From the NCBI GenBank assembly GCA_002839765.1, contig PGYR01000014.1, positions 1-64,000 on the forward strand: 64,000 nt of DNA. Direction: 5' to 3'. Below, one piece after another: positions 14,841-23,021 of the stretch; positions within the stretch are counted from its first letter, which is position 1; each line of letters begins with the position of its first letter. A program made the position numbers and the translations under genes. The DNA is from Ignavibacteriae bacterium HGW-Ignavibacteriae-4. GTDB lineage: Bacteria; Bacteroidota; Ignavibacteria; Kapaibacteriales; UBA2268. The notes below the pieces were generated by a model, which worked only from the letters and a program-made list of their open reading frames with translations, was not told the origin of the DNA and did not search any database.

Positions 14841-15428
14841 ATGAACCCAATACTTAATAAAAACTTATTCTTCGTCAAAGAGCACAGAGGAATATTCAAA
14901 GCAGCAAATAATTACGATATATTCGACCCGAATACTCAGCAGATGATTATGACTTGCAGGGAAGAAAAGCTAGGAATATTCACTAAGATATTTAGGTTTA
15001 CCGATTATAAGCGTGCGACACCATTCGATATAGAAATAAAAACTGCTGATGGAAGAAAGGTATTAACCGTAAAGCGTGGTATTTCGATTTTCTTGTCAAA
15101 TGTGGAAGTATTCGATGAGAATGATGTGCTAGTCGGTCGCTTCAAGCAGAAATTCTTCTCTATTGGTGGGAAGTTCGATGTGTTTGATGCTGCGGATAAT
15201 GTAGTTTGCTCACTCAAAGGGAAATGGACCAGCTGGAATTTTGATTTCATTAGAGGTGATGTCAAGTTGGCTCACGTAGCTAAGAAATGGGCAGGAATTG
15301 GTCGAGAGTTGTTCACTAGTGCCGATAACTATATGCTCGAGATAGAGCCAACTGTAGCACAAAACGACTCTGTACGTCTTCTTATACTAGCAGCAGTTAT
15401 GTGTATAGACATGGTGTTGAAGGAGTGA
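14841..15428 (+). CDS. LURP-one/scramblase-family (tubby-like fold) protein
   Basis: 195 residues composed mostly of beta strands. Alternating blocks such as YDIFDPNTQQMIMTCREE, FDIEIKTADGRKVLTVKRG and VEVFDENDVLVGRFKQ, then a hydrophobic helix (VRLLILAAVMCIDMVLKE) at the C-terminus, are typical of the LOR/phospholipid-scramblase superfamily. Family members may bind membranes or lipids; the bacterial function is unknown. The last 36-39 bases of this gene are repeated almost exactly at 16838-16873. Confidence 0.7.
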   Translation: MNPILNKNLFFVKEHRGIFKAANNYDIFDPNTQQMIMTCREEKLGIFTKIFRFTDYKRATPFDIEIKTADGRKVLTVKRGISIFLSNVEVFDENDVLVGRFKQKFFSIGGKFDVFDAADNVVCSLKGKWTSWNFDFIRGDVKLAHVAKKWAGIGRELFTSADNYMLEIEPTVAQNDSVRLLILAAVMCIDMVLKE

Positions 15429-15464
15429 TGATAATTATAGATTGAGATTTTTTAATAATGTTTG

Positions 15465-15472
15465 TATTTTTG
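15465..15472 (+). promoter_or_regulatory. -7 element for the Crp/Fnr regulator
   Basis: TATTTTTG matches TAnnTTTG, with a TTG at 15442-15444 about 20 bases upstream as a -33 candidate. It lies 46 bases before the start codon. Confidence 0.65.
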
Positions 15473-15518
15473 AATAATTGGTGGTAATTGTAAATAACAA
15501 CTTTAAGAACATAAATCT

Positions 15519-16100
15519 ATGCAAGATATACTATTTGATTTTATATCAAAATACATTTCCATCACTGATGATGAGAAGAATGCAATACTTTCGTTAGATA
15601 TATTCCGCTCTGTTAAAAAAGGGACTATTCTACTCCAAGAAGGGCAGAAATCGCAAGATAACTATTTTGTTCTCAAAGGCTGCATAAGGAAATATTACAT
15701 AATAGATGGTGAAGAAAAAACGACCGCTTTCTTTACTGAAATGGAAGGGTTTACACCTGATTGCGTAAAAACCAAAGCTGCATCTGAATATTATATTAGT
15801 TGTGTAGAGGATAGCATACTAATCGTTGCAATCCCAGATATGGAAATAGAATTATTTACTAAATTTCCAAAATTCGAACTAATGTGTAGAGTATTATCTG
15901 AAGAACTGTTAGCCAGACAATATATTGATTTTGATGAGTTTAAGACTTCATCACCCGAACAACGATACTTGAACTTAATGCAAAAGAGACCTGACCTTAT
16001 CCAACGAGTGCCACAACACCAATTAGCAAGTTATTTAGGCATTCAGCCTCAATCATTAAGTAGGTTAAGATCAAGGATAATAGATAAAAAGAAAGGGTAA
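15519..16100 (+). CDS. Crp/Fnr-family transcriptional regulator
   Basis: 193 residues. A cyclic-nucleotide-binding-type beta barrel occupies about 20-115 (GTILLQEGQKSQDNYFVLKG). A C-terminal winged helix with QLASYLGIQPQSLSRLR (about 168-184) follows. There is no Cys cluster for a 4Fe-4S centre as in Fnr. The barrel lacks the exact cAMP-contact Arg-Ser pair as far as I can tell, so its ligand is unknown. Many Bacteroidota paralogues of this shape respond to redox or nutritional signals. The product of the following gene is a candidate target. Confidence 0.88.
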   Translation: MQDILFDFISKYISITDDEKNAILSLDIFRSVKKGTILLQEGQKSQDNYFVLKGCIRKYYIIDGEEKTTAFFTEMEGFTPDCVKTKAASEYYISCVEDSILIVAIPDMEIELFTKFPKFELMCRVLSEELLARQYIDFDEFKTSSPEQRYLNLMQKRPDLIQRVPQHQLASYLGIQPQSLSRLRSRIIDKKKG

Positions 16101-16147
16101 GTGTCATTTCTTAACTTAAGCGAACGAATTTAAGCACTTCTCCAATT

Positions 16148-16155
16148 TAATTTTG
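16148..16155 (+). promoter_or_regulatory. -7 element for the outer-membrane-protein-like gene
   Basis: TAATTTTG matches TAnnTTTG and lies 38 bases before the start codon at 16193. Confidence 0.55.
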
Positions 16156-16192
16156 TAGTATAATTTAAAACTATTTTAAAAAGGATACGCAA

Positions 16193-16816
16193 ATGAAAAT
16201 TCTATTATTCGCCATGACCTTAATAATGGCAAGCACTCTACAAGTTCGATCTCAATACTCTGAAACAGACAGCACTTACAAACATTACTTTGTTGGAAGT
16301 ACCTTATTTATTTTAGGTAATTTCATTCCTAATGATCCAAATGCACCCGGTTTTATTCAATTAAATTTAGGCTATCGTATTACTGGCAAGGATGTAATTT
16401 CGCTTGAATTAAAAACTTGGAAATATGCTTGGCCCCTTGGTATTAATCCTTTTTATAATAGTGCAAACATAACTCCTATCGAAAAATTTCCTGGTTATAT
16501 AAGAGAATATGGGTTTGCGATTGCTTATCAAAGGTATCTTTGGAATGGACTTTATGCTGCAATACACGTAGCTCCGTTGTGGCAAACATTCAAGAATGAA
16601 AGCGGAAATACAGTTGGTAATGGGTTCCATATATTTAACACATATCGCGTTGGTTATCATGTTAAGCTTTTTAATGATAGATTTTTTATAGAACCATCTC
16701 TTGGAATTGCTGGACGTCCTTACTATACTGAAATGCCTGATGGGTTTAGAAAAAAAGATGACAAGTGGCCAAAATGGACACCTGAGCCTGGACTACATTT
16801 TGGATATAATTTTTAA
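16193..16816 (+). CDS. Exported protein, probable small outer-membrane beta-barrel
   Basis: 207 residues with a signal peptide (MKILLFAMTLIMASTLQVRSQ). Alternating hydrophobic and aromatic strands follow (FIQLNLGYRITGKDVISLELKTW, YGFAIAYQRYLWNGLYAAIHVAPLWQ, FHIFNTYRVGYHVKLF), and the chain ends in aromatic LHFGYNF. A C-terminal Phe and such strands are typical of outer-membrane barrels. No specific family is recognised. Together with the Crp/Fnr gene it fills the interval between two copies of the scramblase-like gene 3' end. Confidence 0.6.
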   Translation: MKILLFAMTLIMASTLQVRSQYSETDSTYKHYFVGSTLFILGNFIPNDPNAPGFIQLNLGYRITGKDVISLELKTWKYAWPLGINPFYNSANITPIEKFPGYIREYGFAIAYQRYLWNGLYAAIHVAPLWQTFKNESGNTVGNGFHIFNTYRVGYHVKLFNDRFFIEPSLGIAGRPYYTEMPDGFRKKDDKWPKWTPEPGLHFGYNF

Positions 16817-16837
16817 AATAAATTCACTATATTGAAA

Positions 16838-16873
16838 GTAGTTATGTGTATAGATTTGGTATTGAAGGAGTGA
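16838..16873 (+). pseudogene. Duplicated 3' fragment of the scramblase-like gene
   Basis: In one frame this reads VVMCIDLVLKE then stop, against AVMCIDMVLKE then stop at the end of the LOR-family gene (15428). The bases agree at all but a few positions, including the GGAGTGATGAT that follows. Only the C-terminal tip is present here. It is either the scar of a lost second gene copy or the outer end of an insertion that carried the Crp/Fnr and barrel genes. Confidence 0.7.
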
Positions 16874-16875
16874 TG

Positions 16876-17244
16876 ATGAAAAAAGAAATAATTGATTGGC
16901 TAAACGAAATTGAGAAAAATGAAGGTACACCTCCCGATTCTGTAATTGCTTTTAATTTTGGTATTATGGAAAGCGATAAAGGGTATATGATTTACTTGGT
17001 AGGAGCATTTGAATATACAGAAGATGATGATGATTGGGCCTGTATAGAGTCGCCCACCGAACCTAATAGATATTTGAGATTACCAGATAGCATTCAGAAT
17101 GAAGAGTGGGAAAACATTTTTGAGTATTGTAGAATTGAATTGTCGAAGCTAGAAAATGAAGGTAGCTTTAACAATACATTGATAAAGAATGCTAAGGCTA
17201 TAACAACAGGCTTTGATGATGGTGAATTAATAAAAATAAGATGA
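16876..17244 (+). CDS. Small acidic protein of unknown function, possibly immunity-like
   Basis: About 122 residues, starting MKKEIIDWLNEIEKN. An alternative start is the ATG one codon earlier; an upstream GTG at 16846 lies within the duplicated gene fragment and is unlikely. It is strongly acidic (YTEDDDDWACIESPTEP) and carries an alpha/beta pattern with a final AITTGFDDGELIKIR. Small acidic cytosolic proteins of this sort in Bacteroidota are often immunity proteins, but no toxin gene is adjacent and I do not recognise a named family. It overlaps the following DsbA-like gene by 4 bases, so the two are probably co-translated. Confidence 0.5.
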   Translation: MKKEIIDWLNEIEKNEGTPPDSVIAFNFGIMESDKGYMIYLVGAFEYTEDDDDWACIESPTEPNRYLRLPDSIQNEEWENIFEYCRIELSKLENEGSFNNTLIKNAKAITTGFDDGELIKIR

Positions 17245-18257
17245 TGAAGTTTAAAATAAATATCATAGTTTTACTTATTACCTTGTTGAGTATCACAACT
17301 TACCAAGGGTATTCAAAAATAAATAATATGAAAAACGATACATTAAAAAACAATCCACTTTTATGTGACCCAGTAACTGGAATATGTGAAATACCAAATC
17401 AAGATTCAAAAGACTCAACGCCTAAAACCGGACAGTCTAAGGATAATAAAATAAAAGTAGTTTACTTTACTGACCCGATTTGTTCATCTTGTTGGGGAAT
17501 AGAACCACAATTGAGAAAACTCAAATTAGAATACGGCGATGAAATTGAGATTGAATACAGAATGGGTGGTTTGTTGCCAGATTGGAGCTACAATAGTGGT
17601 GGAATAAGCAAACCTTCAGATGTTGCTGGACATTGGGACGAAGTAAGTACTCATTACGATATGCCTATAGATGGAGATGTATGGTTGGAAGATCCACTCG
17701 ACTCTTCTTACCCTCCCTCTATTGCATTCAAAGCAGCACAGCTACAAGATGAAGCCAAAGCACTATTGTTTATGAGAGAAATACGTGAAATGGTATTTTT
17801 AGAGAAGAAAAATATTGCGAAATGGGAGCACTTGGCTACTGCTGCTAAAAAAGTTGGGCTTAATGTTGAGCAATTAAAAACTGATTATGATGGAAAGGCA
17901 AAAGCTCTATTCGAAGAAGATTTAAAGATAGCTAGAGAATATGGAGTAAGGGGATTCCCTACAATTTTCTTTTTAGATAAAGCTGGTAATAAAGAGACTA
18001 TTTATGGTTCAAAACCCTATCCTTTTTATGAAACATCTATTCTAAAACTTAATTCTAATACTGCAAAAAGTGAATATAGTAAGAATTGGGAAACACTCTT
18101 CTCAAAATATAATACGCTCACAGCAAAAGAGTATTCTGTACTTTCGGGAACTCCAAGACAAGAAAGTGAAGATTTTTTGAAAGGGCTTTCTGACAGTGGA
18201 AAATTAGAAATACTAACAACTAAAAATGGTTCTATTTGGAAAGCTATAAAACAATAA
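17241..18257 (+). CDS. Exported DsbA-family thioredoxin-like oxidoreductase
   Basis: 338 residues. An N-terminal hydrophobic segment (IIVLLITLLSITTYQGYS) serves as signal peptide or anchor. A linker with LLCDPVTGICEIP precedes a DsbA-type domain at about 72-285. The active site is CSSC in DPICSSCWGIEPQLRKLK, and the cis-Pro loop is GVRGFPTIFFLD. The CSSCW dithiol and the insertion resemble the DsbA-like SpxH/FrnE branch, here exported rather than cytosolic. It likely catalyses disulphide exchange in the periplasm. A short C-terminal winged-helix-like extension (about 300-338) is seen. The start overlaps the stop of the preceding gene. Confidence 0.75.
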   Translation: MMKFKINIIVLLITLLSITTYQGYSKINNMKNDTLKNNPLLCDPVTGICEIPNQDSKDSTPKTGQSKDNKIKVVYFTDPICSSCWGIEPQLRKLKLEYGDEIEIEYRMGGLLPDWSYNSGGISKPSDVAGHWDEVSTHYDMPIDGDVWLEDPLDSSYPPSIAFKAAQLQDEAKALLFMREIREMVFLEKKNIAKWEHLATAAKKVGLNVEQLKTDYDGKAKALFEEDLKIAREYGVRGFPTIFFLDKAGNKETIYGSKPYPFYETSILKLNSNTAKSEYSKNWETLFSKYNTLTAKEYSVLSGTPRQESEDFLKGLSDSGKLEILTTKNGSIWKAIKQ

Positions 18258-18332
18258 GGATTAAGAATATCTTTTATCAGGGCAATTATACTAATAGAAT
18301 AAAATCCAATAACTAATTGCCTATTCTTGAAT

Positions 18333-18398
18333 ATGGGACTAACTACTATGATTATGCTTGCCTTGGGTGGAGGTTATTATATGTTTAGAAGGAAGTGA
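18333..18398 (+). CDS. Tiny C-terminal-anchor-like peptide, possibly a gene remnant
   Basis: The ATG frame encodes MGLTTMIMLALGGGYYMFRR plus Lys. The open frame continues upstream to 18303 as PITNCLFLN without a start. The pattern of Pro-Ile, then a Gly-rich hydrophobic helix, then a basic FRRK tail is the shape of Bacteroidota C-terminal sorting anchors such as the PID-CTERM type. It may be the surviving tail of a lost surface protein or a true micro-peptide. Confidence is low. Confidence 0.3.
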   Translation: MGLTTMIMLALGGGYYMFRRK

Positions 18399-18464
18399 GA
18401 GTTGGGAAAAAGTTAGAATTGTACTTTTTGGTCTTGCTGACTGTAGATTCAGTATTATATAATT

Positions 18465-18572
18465 ACAATAACCCCAGCGAAAGCTAGGGTTTGTATATAA
18501 TTTCAATTTATTTATTCACTTCGGCCATGCCAGTGCACTCTAAGAAATGTTAATTATATTTCTCAAACAGAG
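18465..18572. repeat. 108-base direct repeat, copy 1
   Basis: About 90 percent identical by eye to 19118-19225. It contains a hairpin core (CCCC-AGC, GAAA, GCT-A-GGG), then AATTTCAATTTATTTATTCACTTCGG and a degenerated TTCACT/AGTGCA stem. It ends with TTAATTATATTTCTCAAACAGAG, a copy of the last codons of the flavoprotein gene that reads leftwards from 19924. Confidence 0.85.
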
Positions 18573-18676
18573 TTTTAAGGCTTAGATTCTTTTTAACTAC
18601 AATAGTTTTTATTTTGATTTAATTTACTAATGTCCCTAAATTTGAATAATTGATATTTATACTAATAATAGAAAAA

Positions 18677-19117
18677 ATGGAACTAAGAATATTACAATTA
18701 AACGAAAACGAATCTGATCAACTGTTTGAATCAATAGAATGTCAGAAATTGTTAAATATCTACAAAGAATATTACCCTAAAATTGGTTTTAATCTTCCTT
18801 GGGTATCATATCTAGTAATTAGACGAAATCAAGTTGTTGGATCATGTGGATTTACAGGTCAGCCAAAAGACGGTAAAGTTGAAATTGCTTACTGGACATT
18901 CAAAGAATTTGAAGGTGAGGGTATTGCTTCTTTTGCATGCACAGAACTAATTTCAATTGCTATTAGTAAAGACCCAAGTGTGATAATTACAGCTAAGACT
19001 GAACCTAAACACAACGCATCGACAAGAATATTAGAAAATAATTTGTTCGAATTTACAGATATTGTGCAAGACGAAGAAATTGGAGACGCTTGGTTGTGGA
19101 CATTGAAGTCATTGTAA
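18677..19117 (+). CDS. GNAT-family N-acetyltransferase
   Basis: About 146 residues from MELRILQLNENESDQ; an upstream ATT-type start would add only nine residues. WVSYLVIRRNQVVGSCGF and VEIAYWTFKEFEGEGIASFAC carry the GNAT beta-strand and acetyl-CoA-binding (Q/RxxGxG/A-like EGEGIA) region. KTEPKHNASTRILENNLFEF is the typical alpha-4 NxASxRxxEKxGF block. It is closest to RimJ/RimL-type acyltransferases; the substrate is unknown. The gene is bracketed by two 108-base repeats, the second beginning at the base after its stop, so it looks like an inserted passenger gene. Confidence 0.85.
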   Translation: MELRILQLNENESDQLFESIECQKLLNIYKEYYPKIGFNLPWVSYLVIRRNQVVGSCGFTGQPKDGKVEIAYWTFKEFEGEGIASFACTELISIAISKDPSVIITAKTEPKHNASTRILENNLFEFTDIVQDEEIGDAWLWTLKSL

Positions 19118-19225
19118 ACAATAAACCCCAGCTAAAGCTAGGGTTTATAAGTAATTTCAATTTATTTATTCACTTCGGCTCCGCTCAGTGAACTCTAAAT
19201 AATGTTAATCATATTTCTCAAAGAG
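19118..19225. repeat. 108-base direct repeat, copy 2
   Basis: Begins immediately after the GNAT stop codon and runs 21 bases into the 3' end of the flavoprotein gene on the minus strand. It contains a terminator-like hairpin AAACCC-C-AGC/GCT-A-GGGTTT (19123-19147) and an intact TTCACT/AGTGAA stem. The hairpin could end transcription from both converging genes. Confidence 0.85.
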
Positions 19226-19924
19226 TATATCCCTTCTGCCGTATCCGAGTTCCATTAGGTTCGCACGAGCTTCTTTTATCATATCATCCCAACCGCAAAG
19301 GTAGAATATCGCGTCTGGCTTTTCTGCAAATAGCTCTTTATATATAGGGTGAACATATCCTTTCTTGCCAGTCCAATCAGCACTTTCTTCACGAGATAGT
19401 ACAGGATGGTAGTGGAAGTTATTATCTTCTTTGTCCAAAGCAAATAGCTCATCCGGATAACATAAATCTTGTTTATTACGTGTACCGAAGATAAGGTGCA
19501 TTCCTTTGTGAGGAATATTTTTGTTCAATACATCTAAGTACATAGAACGGAATGGAGCTAGTCCCACACCAGTACAGATAAAGCAGATTTCTCTGTCAAT
19601 AGTGTCGGGTAATACGAAGCGACCCAATGCACGAGAAACATTAAGTGTAGATCCGACTTTTACTTTGTTGAACATATATTCAGTACCGTCTCCCCCTTCT
19701 TTGAGTACTATCAGAAGTTCTATCTCGTTGTTGCCCTTTGGCTCAGACGAAATAGAATATTGACGATAATTTTTTGTGCTGTTTAGAGGCATATCAACTT
19801 TAACGTATTGCCCTGCTTTGAAATCAAATACATCTAAATCGTTGAATCGAAGTTGAAACCTTCTAACTGCTGGAGTTTCTTGAATTATGTTATATACTTC
19901 GGCTTGGTAATATTCTAATGCCAT
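19205..19924 (-). CDS. FAD/NAD(P)-binding oxidoreductase, ferredoxin-NADP reductase type
   Basis: 239 residues. An FAD-binding beta barrel covers about 1-100 with RQYSISS (54-60) as the flavin motif and AGQYVKVDMP. The NAD(P)-binding half follows with CTGVGLAPFRSMY and the C-terminal YLCGWDDMIKEAR...FEKYD. It transfers electrons between NAD(P)H and a partner such as ferredoxin, flavodoxin or an oxygenase component. No partner gene is adjacent. Its last 21 coding bases are part of a repeat also present at 18552-18572. Confidence 0.88.
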   Translation of the reverse strand: MALEYYQAEVYNIIQETPAVRRFQLRFNDLDVFDFKAGQYVKVDMPLNSTKNYRQYSISSEPKGNNEIELLIVLKEGGDGTEYMFNKVKVGSTLNVSRALGRFVLPDTIDREICFICTGVGLAPFRSMYLDVLNKNIPHKGMHLIFGTRNKQDLCYPDELFALDKEDNNFHYHPVLSREESADWTGKKGYVHPIYKELFAEKPDAIFYLCGWDDMIKEARANLMELGYGRRDILFEKYD

Positions 19925-19962
19925 TGTTTTTTAGTTTTTGTGATTATAAAAAATGTAAATTA

Positions 19963-20008
19963 ATAAAGTTCAGCGATATTTTATTTTATTGCTGATATTA
20001 AACTTTAT
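19963..20008. promoter_or_regulatory. Bulged inverted repeat in the divergent promoter region
   Basis: ATAAAGTT (19963-19970) pairs with AACTTTAT (20001-20008), and inside it CAGCGAT pairs with ATTGCTG (one G-T). There is a 6-base bulge on one side. It sits between the divergent flavoprotein and VWA genes and may be a shared operator. Confidence 0.35.
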
Positions 20009-20054
20009 AAATTGCTACTTCGTATTAATGATTTTGCAATAAACGAATTAGTTA

Positions 20055-22223
20055 ATGAATTCTTATAGTTTGGCGATTAGTGGTTCTTGGGTATTATTTA
20101 TAGTATTGGCTTTGCTCATTATTGGGGTGAGTTTCTATTCGTATAGAAACACAAACCCACCAATATCAGGGGCGAAGAGGACTACCCTACTTTCTCTTAG
20201 GATTATAGGAATGCTACTATTGCTATTTGCAATTTTCCAACCGATAGTTACTAATTCATTCGACGAAGTGATAAAACCCAAAATTGCATTTCTGATAGAT
20301 AATAGTGAATCCATATCCATAGAAGATGCAAGTATAGATAGAAAAGAAGTTTACAGCGATATCATAAAAGAGATAAAACAGAAAGCAGACAAAGAAGATA
20401 TTTATTTTAGCTTTTCTGATAATATAAATGATTTGAATTATGACAGTTTGACAACTTTGGATACCAAAGGGAAGCGAACTGACATCTCTAAAGCTCTACG
20501 AGAGTTAGAATACCGCCAAGACACCTCTAATATACAAGCCGTTGTGTTGATAACTGATGGAGCATATAATGCTGGAGAAAACCCTTTCTATGCAGCTCAG
20601 AGCTTTGGTAAACCAGTATTTTCTGTTGGAATAGGCGATACTAATAGCCCTAAGGATTTGAAAATCACAGATTTAATAACGAATGAAATCTCTTACATTA
20701 ATACTCCTACTCCTATATTTATTAATCTAGATGCAAATGGTATTTATGATAAAGAGGTGAACGTAAAGGTAACTACTAATGGTAAGTTAATAGGTGAAGA
20801 GAAAGTCAAACTAGTAAAGAATCAGACTAGGTATAAGCTCAAATTCTCTTTTACACCTGATAGACCTGGAAACTATAAGCTAAACGCTACTGTAGATAGC
20901 TTCGATGAAGAGATAACTAAGCTAAATAATAGCAAATCTGATATAGTAAGAGTATTAGAAAATAAGAAAAGTGTTGCCCTTTTCGGTGGACGACCAAGCT
21001 ACGATGTATCCTTCCTAGTAAAAGAGCTAACAAAGAATAAGAATCAGGAGTTACATAAGTACGTACAGAAAAATGCAACTAGCTTCTATGATGATTTCAA
21101 GCAGAAAGACCTACAAGATGCAGAGATAATAATACTTGTAGGGTTTCCTAATGCTTCAACTGATGTGAAGTACATGGAACTAATAAAGCGAGAATTAGAT
21201 AGAGGTAAGCCACTTCTATTCATAGCTTCGAGCGATATCGATTACAAGAAACTAGCTAAACTAGGTGAACACATCCCATTTACAGTTCTTTCTGAAGGAA
21301 GAAATGAGATGGAAGTATTACCAAGTGTTAATGCTAAGGAAGTCGGTAACTCTATCTTAAGAGTTAATGGCGACAAAAGCGATATAGAAAAATGGAATGC
21401 CCTCCCCCCTATTTCCAAAACCGAGACTTTCATAAAACCGAATCCAGAAGCAAACATATTGATGAACTATACTTTTGGCAATAGTGCAATGAATGAGCCG
21501 CTTATAGTCTCACGTACATTAGGTAATAAAAGAGGGATTTTTGTGTTGGGCTACGGTCTGCAAAGATGGAAACTACAAGGATATGCTGAGGAATTATCGA
21601 AAGGCAAAGATGTAGTAGATCTATATTCGCAACTGATGGATAATAGCGTTCGTTGGTTAAGTATTGATAACAGCTTTGATTCCTTTGTGCTAAAAACTAA
21701 TAAACGTACATATACAGAAGGCGAAACTGTTGAGTTCATAGCACAATTGTATGATGATAGCTACTTACCAGTAGATGAGGCTAAAATCGCAGTTACAGTT
21801 AAAAGTGAAAATAGTAAACCTCGAGAACTATTGCTTTCAGATATTGGCAATGGTCAGTACTACTATAAGTTAGAAAACCTTTCCAAAGGAGATTACACTT
21901 ATGAAGGGCAAGCTAGTATCGGTAAAGATGTGATGGGTAAAAGCACCGGTAGGTTTATTGTCGGTGAAATGAATCCCGAATACTCGGATTTGACTATGAA
22001 TAAGAACCTATTAAATAGTATTTCTGAGGCAACTGATGGCAAGTTTTATTCTAATACTATATCGAAACTTTTTGATGAAATAAAAGCAAAAGAAAATTTC
22101 AAAGAAAAATTCATCTCCAAAAAGCAAGATTATGCACTTTGGAACCTACCCCTATTTCTAATTATTTCACTTATGTGCTTTGCTACAGAGTGGGTTATCA
22201 GGAAACTATCTGGTCTAATATAG
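20055..22223 (+). CDS. Membrane-anchored VWA-domain protein
   Basis: 722 residues. Two N-terminal transmembrane helices (about 11-28 and 46-66) precede a VWA-like domain (about 80-215: IAFLIDNSESISIED, VLITDGAYNAG). The MIDAS DxSxS motif reads DNSES. An Ig-like or Rossmann-like extracytoplasmic region follows, with a GATase-like stretch (SVALFGGRPSYDVSFLVKEL). The chain ends with a helix (LPLFLIISLMCFATEWVIRKL). The layout matches a Bacteroidota family sometimes linked to BatA/BatB or MoxR operons, but no MoxR ATPase is adjacent. Its function is unknown. Confidence 0.75.
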   Translation: MNSYSLAISGSWVLFIVLALLIIGVSFYSYRNTNPPISGAKRTTLLSLRIIGMLLLLFAIFQPIVTNSFDEVIKPKIAFLIDNSESISIEDASIDRKEVYSDIIKEIKQKADKEDIYFSFSDNINDLNYDSLTTLDTKGKRTDISKALRELEYRQDTSNIQAVVLITDGAYNAGENPFYAAQSFGKPVFSVGIGDTNSPKDLKITDLITNEISYINTPTPIFINLDANGIYDKEVNVKVTTNGKLIGEEKVKLVKNQTRYKLKFSFTPDRPGNYKLNATVDSFDEEITKLNNSKSDIVRVLENKKSVALFGGRPSYDVSFLVKELTKNKNQELHKYVQKNATSFYDDFKQKDLQDAEIIILVGFPNASTDVKYMELIKRELDRGKPLLFIASSDIDYKKLAKLGEHIPFTVLSEGRNEMEVLPSVNAKEVGNSILRVNGDKSDIEKWNALPPISKTETFIKPNPEANILMNYTFGNSAMNEPLIVSRTLGNKRGIFVLGYGLQRWKLQGYAEELSKGKDVVDLYSQLMDNSVRWLSIDNSFDSFVLKTNKRTYTEGETVEFIAQLYDDSYLPVDEAKIAVTVKSENSKPRELLLSDIGNGQYYYKLENLSKGDYTYEGQASIGKDVMGKSTGRFIVGEMNPEYSDLTMNKNLLNSISEATDGKFYSNTISKLFDEIKAKENFKEKFISKKQDYALWNLPLFLIISLMCFATEWVIRKLSGLI

Positions 22224-22321
22224 GCTAAATTTCATAATAAAGGACAAAAGAGTACGGAAACTGACAACACTAATTCGGTTTCTTAGTGAACTTTTTTGTT
22301 GCTTTATTCGTTATGGAATCA

Positions 22322-22329
22322 TAATTTTG
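22322..22329 (+). promoter_or_regulatory. -7 element for the TetR-RND operon
   Basis: TAATTTTG matches TAnnTTTG, 41 bases before the TetR start at 22370. Confidence 0.6.
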
Positions 22330-22369
22330 TACAATAATAAACTAATATAGTGTAAATAGTTTCCATACA

Positions 22370-23005
22370 ATGACAAAACAAAAACCAATATCATCTAAAG
22401 AAAAGATATTACAAGCTGCACAAAGAGAATTTATGCAGTTCGGATATACTAAAGTTACTGTTGACGAAGTAGCTAAAGCTGCTGGAATTAGTAAGAAAAC
22501 TATCTATCAGCACTTCAATAGCAAAGAAGAAATTTTCTGGGAAGTAATGAAATGTCGAATTACTGAAAAGAAAGATATGTTTCAAGATATATATGATCTT
22601 GACATTGATTTTCTAGAGAAGATGCGATTGATAGGATATAGAAACGCAAAAGACTTAACAAATGCGCCTATAGCTTTTTTAAAAGATTTAAAGAGAAATG
22701 CTCCAGAGTTATCAATGAAAGTTGAAGAGATTAGACGTGAAAGTATAGTCAAAGTCTTCGAAGATTTTTACTCTAGAGGTTTAGAAGAAAATTACTTTAG
22801 AAAAGACATTCCAATAAAAATAGTATCTGAAATGTATTATGCTATGATGAACCACATGTTTACGATAGCAATAGACAGTAACCAACATTCTATGGAAGAA
22901 TTGTATGATTACTTGAGTATGATTTTCTTCGAAGGAGTATTCTCCCGTGAAGGATATACTAAATACAATAAGATAATAGAGAGAGAACAAAATGATAAAA
23001 AATAA
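22370..23005 (+). CDS. TetR/AcrR-family regulator of the efflux operon
   Basis: 211 residues. The N-terminal TetR helix-turn-helix is ILQAAQREFMQFGYTKVTVDEVAKAAGISKKTIYQHF split over residues 13-50, with KKTIYQHF as the recognition helix. The C-terminal ligand-binding region is helical and variable. It is the first gene of a TetR, TolC, membrane-fusion and RND cluster on one strand and probably represses that operon until a ligand binds. The next gene starts about 16 bases downstream. Confidence 0.92.
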   Translation: MTKQKPISSKEKILQAAQREFMQFGYTKVTVDEVAKAAGISKKTIYQHFNSKEEIFWEVMKCRITEKKDMFQDIYDLDIDFLEKMRLIGYRNAKDLTNAPIAFLKDLKRNAPELSMKVEEIRRESIVKVFEDFYSRGLEENYFRKDIPIKIVSEMYYAMMNHMFTIAIDSNQHSMEELYDYLSMIFFEGVFSREGYTKYNKIIEREQNDKK

Positions 23006-23021
23006 AATTGAAGGAAGAAAA

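Larger units (their letters stand above)
18258..18676 (+). other. Non-coding interval with repeat copy and a peptide remnant
   Basis: Holds a 21-codon open frame (see 18333), the first copy of a 108-base repeat, and an AT-rich stretch before the GNAT gene. No full gene is seen. Confidence 0.6.

Noticed and set aside
18465-19225. Integron-type attC sites flanking the GNAT cassette
   Set aside because: Position after the stop codon fits, but no RYYYAAC or GTTRRRY core is present at the repeat ends, and no integrase is in the window.
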